A stretch of 7,269 bases of DNA from Actinomycetota bacterium (GTDB lineage Bacteria > Actinomycetota > Actinomycetes > JACCUZ01): assembly GCA_030841195.1 (NCBI GenBank), contig JAVEDA010000179.1:1-7269 (forward strand). The letters run 5' to 3'. Below the pieces are notes generated by a model, which saw only the letters and a program-made list of their open reading frames with translations, did not search any database and had not been told where the DNA came from. Position 1 is the stretch's first letter. Each line of letters begins with the position of its first letter. Of the stretch, positions 1 to 5,690 are shown piece by piece. The position numbers and the translations under genes were made by a program.

Positions 1-888
1 TCGTTCGAGGCCGAGGACGCGGTGCAGGACACGCTGGTGCGCGCCTGGAAGGCGCTGGACCGGTTCGAGGGCCGGTCGTCGCTGCGGTCCTGGCTCTACA
101 AGATCGCCACCAACGTCTGCTTCGACATGCTCGACGGCCGCCAGAAGCGAGCCCTGCCGATGGACATGGGGCCGGCGCAGCCTGCCGACGCGTCGCTGCT
201 CGGCTCGCCGCTGCCGGAGGTCACCTGGCTGCAGCCGGTGCCCGACGTCCGGGTGCTGCCCGCAGGCGGGGACCCGGCCGAGGTGGCCGAGCTGCGGGAG
301 TCGATCCGGCTGGCCTTCGTGGCCACCCTGCAGCACCTGCCACCGCGGCAGCGCGCGGTGCTGATCCTGCGCGAGGTGCTGCAGTGGCCGGCCGCCGAGG
401 TGGCCGAGCTGCTGGGCACGTCGGTCGCGTCGGTGAACAGCGCCCTGCAGCGGGCCCGCGCCACGATGGCCGAGAACGAGGTAGCGCCGACCGACGAGCC
501 CAAGCCGCTCGACGACGTCCAGCGCGAGCTGCTCGCCCGCTACGTCGACGCGTTCGAGCGCTACGACATGGCGGCTCTCACCGCCGTGCTCACCGAGGAC
601 GCCAGCTGGTCGATGCCGCCGTACGAGCTGTGGCTGCAGACTCACGACGACATCGTCACGTGGTGCCTCGGGCCGGGGTACGCCTGCGAAGGCTCGAAGT
701 TGGTGCCGATCTCGGCCAACGGCTCGCCGGCGTTCGCGCAGTACAAGCCGGACCCCGACGGTGGCTACTCGGCCTGGTCGCTGCAGGTGCTCGACGTGTC
801 CGGCGACCAGATCACCGGGATCATGTTCTTCCTGGACGTCGAGGCGTTCTACCCGCTGTTCGATCTCCCGCTGCGACTGGAGGCGTGA
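1..888 (+). CDS. ECF-family RNA polymerase sigma factor with C-terminal SnoaL-like domain (5' partial)
   Basis: The protein would direct RNA polymerase to a specific promoter set. The reading frame is open from base 1 and the first visible residues (SFEAEDAVQDTLVRAW) are sigma region 2 sequence, so the true start lies upstream and 295 residues are seen. Region 2 covers visible residues 1-50, including the WLYKIATNVCFDML helix. A linker with TWLQPVPD (residues 75-82) is typical of SigG/SigX5-like sigma factors. Region 4 follows at about 100-155 (LPPRQRAVLILREVLQW, then helix-turn-helix AAEVAELLGTSVASVNSALQRAR). Residues about 170-295 look like a SnoaL/NTF2-like domain, with MPPYELWLQ as in sigma factors of this type. 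In related ECF sigmas such C-terminal domains modulate activity in place of a classical anti-sigma factor. No anti-sigma gene follows; an MFS exporter does, 77 bp downstream on the same strand. The family is clear; the ligand and regulon are unknown. Confidence 0.93.
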   Translation, partial: SFEAEDAVQDTLVRAWKALDRFEGRSSLRSWLYKIATNVCFDMLDGRQKRALPMDMGPAQPADASLLGSPLPEVTWLQPVPDVRVLPAGGDPAEVAELRESIRLAFVATLQHLPPRQRAVLILREVLQWPAAEVAELLGTSVASVNSALQRARATMAENEVAPTDEPKPLDDVQRELLARYVDAFERYDMAALTAVLTEDASWSMPPYELWLQTHDDIVTWCLGPGYACEGSKLVPISANGSPAFAQYKPDPDGGYSAWSLQVLDVSGDQITGIMFFLDVEAFYPLFDLPLRLEA

Positions 889-913
889 CCGCAGCAAACC
901 GATGAGTTCTCGC

Positions 914-944
914 GGTGGGGCCGGTCATAAGCATTGACCCCACC
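914..944. promoter_or_regulatory. Inverted repeat between sigma factor and MFS genes (candidate operator or hairpin)
   Basis: GGTGGGG at 914-920 is perfectly complementary to CCCCACC at 938-944. Nested inside is GGTCATAAGCATTGACC at 923-939, with 5-bp arms GGTCA/TGACC around a 7-nt centre. Together they can fold as a bulged stem, or present a dyad operator. The repeat lies 22 nt before the likely GTG start of the exporter and includes the only A/T-rich patch of the gap. There is no T-tract after it, so it does not look like a strong intrinsic terminator. Operator function is inference. Confidence 0.4.
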
Positions 945-954
945 CGCAGAGCTC

Positions 955-959
955 GGAGG
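955..959 (+). promoter_or_regulatory. Ribosome binding site that decides the MFS exporter start
   Basis: GGAGG at 955-959 is followed by 6 nt and then GTG at 966. This favours 966 over the upstream in-frame GTG at 915. A start at 915 would add 17 residues with no comparable Shine-Dalgarno sequence, and those codons would run through the inverted repeat. Confidence 0.75.
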
Positions 960-965
960 CTTGCC

Positions 966-2480
966 GTGACCACCCCGACCACCACCCACCGCCCGGCCGC
1001 AGCAGGCCCGGACCTGGACAGCCGTACCCGTTGGGCGGCGCTGGTCGTGCTGTGTCTCGGCAACCTGATGATCGTGCTCGACACGACGATCGTGAACGTC
1101 GCGCTCCCGTCCATCCGGGTCGACCTCGGCTTCTCCGAGTCGTCGCTGGCCTGGGTCGTGAACGCCTACCTGCTGACCTTCGGCGGCTTCCTGCTGCTGG
1201 GCGGCCGGCTCGGCGACCTCTTCGGCCAACGCCGGCTGTTCATGGCCGGCATCGCCGCGTTCACCGCCGCCTCGGTCGCGTGCGGCCTGGCCGGCTCCGC
1301 AACCGTGCTGGTCGCCGCTCGCGCGGTGCAGGGCCTCGGCGGGGCCGTGGTCTCCGCAGTGGCGCTGTCGCTGGTGATGAACCTGTTCACCGAGCCGGCT
1401 GACCGCGCCAAGGCGATGGGCTTCATCGGCTTCGTCGCTGCCGGTGGCGGGAGCATCGGCGTCCTGCTCGGTGGCGTGCTCACCAACAGCCTCGACTGGC
1501 ACTGGATCTTCCTCGTCAACGCACCCATCGGCGTCGCGGTGCTCCTGCTGTCGATGCGAGTCCTTCCGGCCGCCCGCGTGCGCGGTGTCGGCACCCGGCT
1601 GGACGTCGCGGGTGCGGTGACCGTGACCAGCGCCCTGATGCTCGCGGTCTACGCCATCGTCAACGGCAACGCGGCCGGCTGGACGTCCGCGCAGACCGTC
1701 GGCCTGCTCGCTGTGGCGGCTGTGCTGCTCGCGGTCTTCCTCCGCATCGAGTCCACCGTGGCCGCACCGCTGGTCCCGCTGACCCTGTTCCGGCGCCGCA
1801 ACGTGGCCGTCTCCAACGTCGTCGGCGTGCTGTGGGCGGCCGCGATGTTCGCCTGGTTCTTCCTGTCCGCCCTCTACCTGCAGCTGGTCCTGCACTACAG
1901 CCCGCTGCAGGTGGGGCTCTCCTTCCTGCCGGCCAACCTGGTGATGGCCACCTTCTCGCTCGGCCTGTCGGCCAAGCTGGTCATGCGGTACGGCATCCGG
2001 GCACCGCTCATGCTCGGCCTGCTGATCGCCGCCTGCGGCCTGGTGCTGTTCGCCCGCGCCCCCGTGGACGGGCAGTTCCTGACCGACGTGCTTCCCGCGA
2101 TGCTGCTGCTCGGATTCGGCGCCGGCATGGCCTTCAACCCGGTGCTGCTCGCCGCCATGAGCGACGTCGAGCCGCAGGACTCCGGCCTCGCGTCCGGCGT
2201 CGTCAACACCTCGTTCATGATGGGCGGCGCGCTGGGCCTCGCGGTGCTCGCCAGCCTGGCGGCGGCGCGCAGCAGCAGCCTGGCAGCGGCCGGCGAGGAC
2301 GCGCTCGCGGCGCTCAACGGCGGCTACCACGTGGCCTTCCTGGTCGGCGCTGTCGCCGCGGCGGCGGCGGGTGTCATCGGTGGCACGTTGCTGCGTATCG
2401 AAGCACCGGCGATGTCGTACGACGGTGCGCCCGCCGGCAGCGACGACGACGACCCGCGGCTGGTGCCAGCCGGCTTCTAG
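966..2480 (+). CDS. MFS transporter, DHA2 (EmrB/QacA-like, 14-TM) drug:H+ antiporter
   Basis: This is a predicted inner-membrane exporter of 504 aa using the GTG at 966, a normal length for the 14-helix DHA2 family. A polar N-terminus (residues 1-20) precedes the first helix. The DHA2 motif LDTTIVNVALP is at 38-48, and motif A, GGRLGDLFGQRR, at 79-90. The helix-5 motif C region, GFVAAGGGSIGVLLGGVLT, is at 155-173; it is glycine-rich and has SIG where many antiporters have GP. Repeated hydrophobic segments continue to about residue 476, and the tail is acidic (SDDDDP). Family members extrude drugs, dyes or antibiotics using the proton gradient; the substrate here cannot be read from sequence. 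It follows the sigma factor gene by 77 bp on the same strand and may be co-transcribed with or controlled by it (inference). Its TAG stop overlaps the stop of the convergent PAP2 gene. Confidence 0.93.
   Translation: MTTPTTTHRPAAAGPDLDSRTRWAALVVLCLGNLMIVLDTTIVNVALPSIRVDLGFSESSLAWVVNAYLLTFGGFLLLGGRLGDLFGQRRLFMAGIAAFTAASVACGLAGSATVLVAARAVQGLGGAVVSAVALSLVMNLFTEPADRAKAMGFIGFVAAGGGSIGVLLGGVLTNSLDWHWIFLVNAPIGVAVLLLSMRVLPAARVRGVGTRLDVAGAVTVTSALMLAVYAIVNGNAAGWTSAQTVGLLAVAAVLLAVFLRIESTVAAPLVPLTLFRRRNVAVSNVVGVLWAAAMFAWFFLSALYLQLVLHYSPLQVGLSFLPANLVMATFSLGLSAKLVMRYGIRAPLMLGLLIAACGLVLFARAPVDGQFLTDVLPAMLLLGFGAGMAFNPVLLAAMSDVEPQDSGLASGVVNTSFMMGGALGLAVLASLAAARSSSLAAAGEDALAALNGGYHVAFLVGAVAAAAAGVIGGTLLRIEAPAMSYDGAPAGSDDDDPRLVPAGF
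2477..2480. other. Shared CTAG containing both stop codons of two convergent genes
   Basis: The MFS gene stops with TAG at 2478-2480 on the plus strand. The PAP2 gene stops with TAG at 2479-2477 on the minus strand. The two stops occupy one CTAG palindrome, so the genes overlap tail-to-tail by 4 nt. No terminator can lie between them, and their transcripts must overlap. Confidence 0.9.
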
Positions 2481-3079
2481 GCCCGCTGCAGAACCGGTCG
2501 CAGCGAGGTGGCCGCGAGCCGCCCCACCAGGGTGGTGAGCGGCCTCCGCACGACCAGCCAGCCGAGCAGCGAGACGGCCGCGCCGACCGCCAGCCCGGCG
2601 ACGACGTCGTGCGGGTAGTGCGCTGCGATGTAGACCCGCGACGAGGCCATCACCAGGGCCGCCAGGGTGGCCACCGCGCCGAGCCGGCGGGAGACGAGCC
2701 ACAGCCCGCCCGCGACCGCGCCGGCCATCACCGCGTGGTCGGAGGGGAACGACCCGTCCGCCGACCGGTGTGCGAGCACCAGCAGGTGCGGCAGCGCCGT
2801 GTAGGGACGGGACTCGTCGAAGCCGTGCACCAGCGGCTGGTTCAGGGCCACGGCCAGCAAGGTGGCAGCCCCCGTCCAGATCGCGGCGGCCATGGCCTGC
2901 GGACCCCGGCCGCGGGCCAGCCACCAGCCGGCCACCAGCAGCGCGCCGAACAGCACGACCCCGTAGGACGCGAACCCGAGGACCGCTCCGTGCAGCCACG
3001 GGGTGTCCCGGGCCCACTCGTTGACCGCGCCGAACAACGGCCGGTCGACGGCATGCGGGCCGAGCAGGTGCGAGCTCAC
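2477..3079 (-). CDS. PAP2-family phosphatase (undecaprenyl-diphosphatase/BcrC-like)
   Basis: This is a 200-aa membrane phosphatase with several hydrophobic segments (about 30-54, 62-80, 116-130, 134-146, 159-177). All three PAP2 signature blocks are visible: RP at 91-92 (in FDESRPY), PSDH at 112-115, and SR-x5-H-x3-D at 147-158, giving the likely catalytic residues H115, H154 and D158. The PSDH form, instead of PSGH, recalls BcrC/YbjG-type undecaprenyl-diphosphate phosphatases, which recycle the lipid carrier and can confer bacitracin resistance. The Lys expected seven residues before the first Arg is Val84, so substrate assignment is open; phosphatidylglycerol-phosphate or another lipid phosphate is also possible. 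The start is a GTG overlapping the kinase stop (GTGA), with GGAGG at 3091-3087 seven nt upstream. It is the last gene of the RR-HK-PAP2 operon. Confidence 0.88.
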   Translation of the reverse strand: MSSHLLGPHAVDRPLFGAVNEWARDTPWLHGAVLGFASYGVVLFGALLVAGWWLARGRGPQAMAAAIWTGAATLLAVALNQPLVHGFDESRPYTALPHLLVLAHRSADGSFPSDHAVMAGAVAGGLWLVSRRLGAVATLAALVMASSRVYIAAHYPHDVVAGLAVGAAVSLLGWLVVRRPLTTLVGRLAATSLRPVLQRA

Positions 3080-4305
3080 AGGTGTGCCTCCGTGCGGGGG
3101 AGCGTGACGGTGAAGGTGGCGCCCCCACCCGGGGTCGGTCCGGCCTCGACGCTGCCGTGGTGGGCCTGCACGACCTCGCGTACCAGGGCCAGGCCGAGCC
3201 CGAAGTGCCGCCGGCCGCCGCCGGGGCCGTGGGCGAACCGGTCGAACAGGCGCGGCGCCACGGCGGGGTCGATGCCGGTGCCGTCGTCGACCACCTGCAC
3301 CGTCACCTTCGACGCAGCGGTGACATGGACCCTGATGTGACCTCCGGCGAGCGTGTGCGCGACGGCGTTGTCGATCAGGGCGTCGAGCACCCGGCGCAGC
3401 GGGCCGGGAGCGCCCAGGACCGTCACGGGTGACTCGCCCACGTCTGGTCCGCTGATCTGTACGCCCTGCTCGGCCGCGTACGGGCCGGCCGCGTCGACGG
3501 CCGCGCGGGCGAGCGCTCCCAAGTCGACCGTCTCGCGCCGGGACGGCTGGTCCGCCAGCGAGGCCGACAGCAGCAGGTCGTCGACGACCTCGGCCAGCCG
3601 GCGGGTGTCGGCGACCAGGGCCTGCGACTCGGCGTGTTCGTCGGATGTCGCGTCCCGGCGACGCAACGAGCGCTCGAGCAGCTGGGCGCGGGTCGAGAGC
3701 AGGGTCAGCGGCGTGCGCAGCTCGTGCGACGCGTCGGCCACGAAGCGGCGCTGCCGGTCCATGGCCGTCACCAGCGGCGACATCGCCCGGCGGGCCAGCA
3801 GCCCGCCGAGGAGCACGCTGAGGCCGAGACCCACGAGCTCCGCCACGACCAGGCCGGTCAGCAACCGGTGCTGCTCGTCGGACTGCGGGTCGGTCGACGT
3901 GGTCGCCTGCGTCACCGTGGTCCCCTCCCGCACCGTGAGCAGCCGGTAGCGCTCGCCGTTGCGCCTCACCGTCCGCTCGTCCGTGGGGCCCAGGTCGACC
4001 GCGCTGACGGCGTCGACTGCCGCGGCGACCGGGAGCCAGGCCGGTGCCGACGGGCTGCGCTGCTGGCTGCCGTCGGCGGCGCGGGTCCAGACGCCGACGG
4101 TCGACGGGTGGCTCATCAGGTCGTCGGCGTCGACAACGGCTTGACGAAGGGCGGTGCGGGCCTCCGCGGCCTGCTCCCGCGAGACCACAGCCAGCAGCAG
4201 GCCGCCGACCACGAGCAGCACGATCGTCACCGCGCCCGCCGTCAGCGCGGCCAACCGCCAGGTCGCAGCACGAAGCGCCGAGTTGTCCGCCCGCGCGTCA
4301 CTCAC
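3076..4305 (-). CDS. Sensor histidine kinase (OmpR-partner, HisKA/HATPase_c)
   Basis: This 409-aa membrane kinase autophosphorylates on His and passes the phosphate to the response regulator encoded just upstream. TM1 is at about 17-42 and an extracytoplasmic region of about 105 residues follows. TM2 is at about 148-172. The dimerisation/H-box FVADASHELRTPLTLL puts the phospho-His at H194. The N-box is DALIDNAVAHT (N313), G1 is DDGTGID (340-346), the F-box is LFDRFAH and G2 is HFGLGLAL (367-374), so the catalytic core is complete. Only about 15 residues separate TM2 from the H-box helix, so there is no full HAMP domain. The sensor region shows no recognised domain. The GTG start overlaps the regulator's stop (GTGA), with GGGG five nt upstream of it. 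The TGA stop overlaps the GTG of the PAP2 gene, suggesting translational coupling on both sides. The signal is unknown; the downstream gene suggests envelope stress (inference). Confidence 0.95.
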   Translation of the reverse strand: MSDARADNSALRAATWRLAALTAGAVTIVLLVVGGLLLAVVSREQAAEARTALRQAVVDADDLMSHPSTVGVWTRAADGSQQRSPSAPAWLPVAAAVDAVSAVDLGPTDERTVRRNGERYRLLTVREGTTVTQATTSTDPQSDEQHRLLTGLVVAELVGLGLSVLLGGLLARRAMSPLVTAMDRQRRFVADASHELRTPLTLLSTRAQLLERSLRRRDATSDEHAESQALVADTRRLAEVVDDLLLSASLADQPSRRETVDLGALARAAVDAAGPYAAEQGVQISGPDVGESPVTVLGAPGPLRRVLDALIDNAVAHTLAGGHIRVHVTAASKVTVQVVDDGTGIDPAVAPRLFDRFAHGPGGGRRHFGLGLALVREVVQAHHGSVEAGPTPGGGATFTVTLPRTEAHL

Positions 4306-4964
4306 ACGGTCCCCATCCGGTAGCCGACGCCGCGCACCGTGCGGACGGCCTCTGGGCCGAGCTTGCGGCGCAGGTAGGAGACATAGGTCTCGACCACGGC
4401 GTCGGTCTCGGCGTCGCCGAACACGCGGTCCCGAAGCTCGTCCCTAGTGAAGACGCGGGTCGGGCGTCCGGCCAACGTTCGCAGCAGCGCGGCCTCCCGT
4501 TCGGAGAGCGCCACGTCCGGGCCGTCGCCCACCACCAGCCGCGCGACGACGTCGAGGCGCCGCACCCCGAGGTCGACGAGCTCGGCGTCCTCGTCGGCCC
4601 CGGTGCGACGGACCAGCGACCGCAGCCGGGCGAGCAGCTCGTCCACGTCGAACGGCTTGCCCAGGTAGTCCTGCGCACCGGAGTCGAGGCCTTCGACCCG
4701 GTCGGCCACGGTGTCGTACGCCGTGAGCATCAGTGCCGGTGCGGTGACCCCGGTGCGGCGCAGCCGGCGGAGCAGGTCGACGCCGTCGATCCCCGGCAGC
4801 CCGCGGTCGAGCACCAGCACGTCGTACCTGCTGGTGAGAGCGCGGTGCAGGCCGGCCTGACCGTCGTGCACGGCATCGACGGCGTAGCCCTCACCTTCGA
4901 GCAGGCGGACCAGCATCCGGGCGAGGTCCTGCTCGTCCTCCACGACGAGTACTCGGTGGGTCAC
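4302..4964 (-). CDS. OmpR/PhoB-family response regulator
   Basis: This is a cytoplasmic DNA-binding regulator of 220 aa, the usual size for the family. The N-terminal receiver (2-118) has the acidic pocket EDE at 9-11, the phosphoacceptor D53 in VLVLDRGLPGIDG, T81 in LTAYD and K103 in GKPFD. A short linker (TGADEDAE) leads to a winged-helix domain (about 128-220) with ETYVSYLRRKLG and the terminal RTVRGVGYRM strand typical of OmpR/PhoB proteins. The chosen start is GTG at 4964 because GGAGGAGG (4978-4971) lies 6 nt upstream. An in-frame ATG at 4991 would add nine residues but lies before that site. It is the first gene of the operon and is presumably phosphorylated by the kinase that follows. 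An inverted repeat lies 27-46 nt upstream of its start and may be involved in its own control (inference). Confidence 0.95.
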   Translation of the reverse strand: MTHRVLVVEDEQDLARMLVRLLEGEGYAVDAVHDGQAGLHRALTSRYDVLVLDRGLPGIDGVDLLRRLRRTGVTAPALMLTAYDTVADRVEGLDSGAQDYLGKPFDVDELLARLRSLVRRTGADEDAELVDLGVRRLDVVARLVVGDGPDVALSEREAALLRTLAGRPTRVFTRDELRDRVFGDAETDAVVETYVSYLRRKLGPEAVRTVRGVGYRMGTV

Positions 4965-4970
4965 GAACAG

Positions 4971-4978
4971 CCTCCTCC
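4971..4978 (-). promoter_or_regulatory. Strong ribosome binding site of the response regulator gene
   Basis: Read on the minus strand the sequence is GGAGGAGG, followed by 6 nt (CTGTTC) and GTG at 4964. It fixes the translation start and rules against the in-frame ATG at 4991, which lies upstream of the site. Confidence 0.8.
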
Positions 4979-4990
4979 GGGTCGCCGTCA

Positions 4991-5010
4991 TAGCGTCGCC
5001 GTGGACGCTA
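4991..5010. promoter_or_regulatory. Perfect inverted repeat upstream of the response regulator (candidate operator or 5'-UTR hairpin)
   Basis: TAGCGTC (4991-4997) and GACGCTA (5004-5010) are perfect 7-bp arms around the 6-nt spacer GCCGTG. The repeat lies 27-46 nt upstream of the regulator's GTG. An 8-nt direct repeat, GTCGCCGT, also occurs at 4981-4988 and 4995-5002, overlapping it with a 14-nt period. The position fits an operator or a hairpin in the leader of the two-component operon. Function is inferred from position only. Confidence 0.45.
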
Positions 5011-5053
5011 CGTCGTTCCACCGGGCCTTGGTGCCGGCTAGGCATGTTCGCGG

Positions 5054-5090
5054 CGGATGCTGGGAGTTTCCTGAGCAGCTGACGCATCCG
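5054..5090. repeat. Spaced inverted repeat upstream of hemerythrin gene
   Basis: CGGATGC at 5054-5060 matches the reverse complement of GCATCCG at 5084-5090, with a 23-nt spacer. It lies 28-64 nt upstream of the chosen GTG. It could be a two-half-site operator, but 7-bp arms with a long spacer can arise by chance in DNA of this composition. Confidence 0.25.
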
Positions 5091-5117
5091 GGTCACGGGG
5101 CAGGGAGGATGGGCGTC

Positions 5118-5678
5118 GTGACGACGCCCTGGGACGAGTCCACCCGACCCACCGCGGCCGGGCCGGACGACGCCGGTCCGACTCCGCGCGGCGCCTCGGC
5201 CGGGCAGCACCTGCTGGAGGTGCACGACCACTACCGGCGCGAGCTCACCCAGCTGCGCGACGTGCTCGACCAGGTGCGAGCGGGCAGCCTCGGTGCCGGT
5301 GCGGCCCGCTCCGAGCTCAACGACATGGCGGTGCGCGCGAACACCTGGGTGCTCGGGTCGGTGTGCCAGTCGTACTGCCTGGCGCTCACCCAGCACCACT
5401 CGATGGAGGACGCGGCGGTCTTCCCGCACCTGGGCTCCCAGGACCAGGGGCTGCGCGCCGTGGTCGACCGGCTCGGCCAGGAGCACCGCGCGATCCACGA
5501 CCTGCTCGAGTCGGTCGACGCGGCCCTGGTCGATCTCGTCACGGCCCCCGACGACCTGACGGCGGTGCAGGAGGCGGTCGACGCCCTCACCGAGGCGCTG
5601 CTCTCGCACTTCACCTACGAGGAGCGCGAGCTGGTCGGGCCGCTGAGCCGGCACGGCTTCTACGCCGGCCAGCTCTGA
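5118..5678 (+). CDS. Hemerythrin (HHE cation-binding) domain protein
   Basis: This is a predicted soluble, mainly helical protein of 186 aa that likely binds a di-iron centre. After a low-complexity Pro/Ala/Asp-rich N-terminus (1-30), the four-helix bundle carries the expected ligand pattern. HDHYRREL holds H36/H38, QHHSMEDAAVFPHL holds H93/H94, E97 and H104, QEHRAIHDLL holds H123 and H127, and HFTYEERELVGPL holds H164 and E168/E169. Members of this family bind oxygen or act in oxidative and nitrosative stress; the role here is not determined. The preferred start is GTG at 5118, nine nt after GGGAGG (5103-5108). The ATG at 5109 abuts that site and would add only three residues. The gene is divergent from the two-component operon and converges on the next gene with a 12-bp gap. 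Two cysteines (C83, C87) lie near the second helix, spaced by three residues. Confidence 0.88.
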   Translation: MTTPWDESTRPTAAGPDDAGPTPRGASAGQHLLEVHDHYRRELTQLRDVLDQVRAGSLGAGAARSELNDMAVRANTWVLGSVCQSYCLALTQHHSMEDAAVFPHLGSQDQGLRAVVDRLGQEHRAIHDLLESVDAALVDLVTAPDDLTAVQEAVDALTEALLSHFTYEERELVGPLSRHGFYAGQL

Positions 5679-5690
5679 GACCGTCCGGCT

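Larger units (their letters stand above)
4965..5117. promoter_or_regulatory. Divergent intergenic region between two-component operon and hemerythrin gene
   Basis: These 153 bp separate the response regulator start (minus strand) from the hemerythrin start (plus strand) and must hold at least one promoter in each direction. Two inverted repeats are seen, at 4991-5010 and at 5054-5090 (CGGATGC ... GCATCCG, 23-nt spacer). No confident -35/-10 pair can be named. On the plus strand TTCCAC (5016) and TAGGCA (5039) are 17 nt apart, but the match to consensus is poor. Confidence 0.6.

Noticed and set aside
915..965. Alternative GTG start of the MFS gene at 915
   Set aside because: No ribosome binding site precedes it and the added 17 residues would be encoded through the inverted repeat. 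GGAGG at 955-959 points to 966.
2355..2372. GCG/GCC-type triplet run near the end of the MFS gene
   Set aside because: It encodes an alanine stretch in a membrane helix and is ordinary low complexity for high-GC coding DNA.
849..3128. A 759-codon open frame on the minus strand opposite the MFS gene
   Set aside because: Its composition (rich in Arg, Gly, His, Gln) is that of an antisense frame created by high GC at third positions. It overlaps two well-supported genes and has no recognisable domain.
5016..5045. TTCCAC-17 nt-TAGGCA as a hemerythrin promoter
   Set aside because: Spacing is right but both hexamers match consensus poorly, so it is mentioned only as a weak possibility.
4044..5108. 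Long upstream extension of the hemerythrin frame on the plus strand
   Set aside because: It runs antisense through the kinase and regulator genes and has shadow-type composition. A good ribosome binding site supports the start at 5118.
4965..5654. Upstream extension of the response regulator frame
   Set aside because: It is antisense to the hemerythrin gene, and the receiver domain begins right after the GTG at 4964 behind GGAGGAGG.
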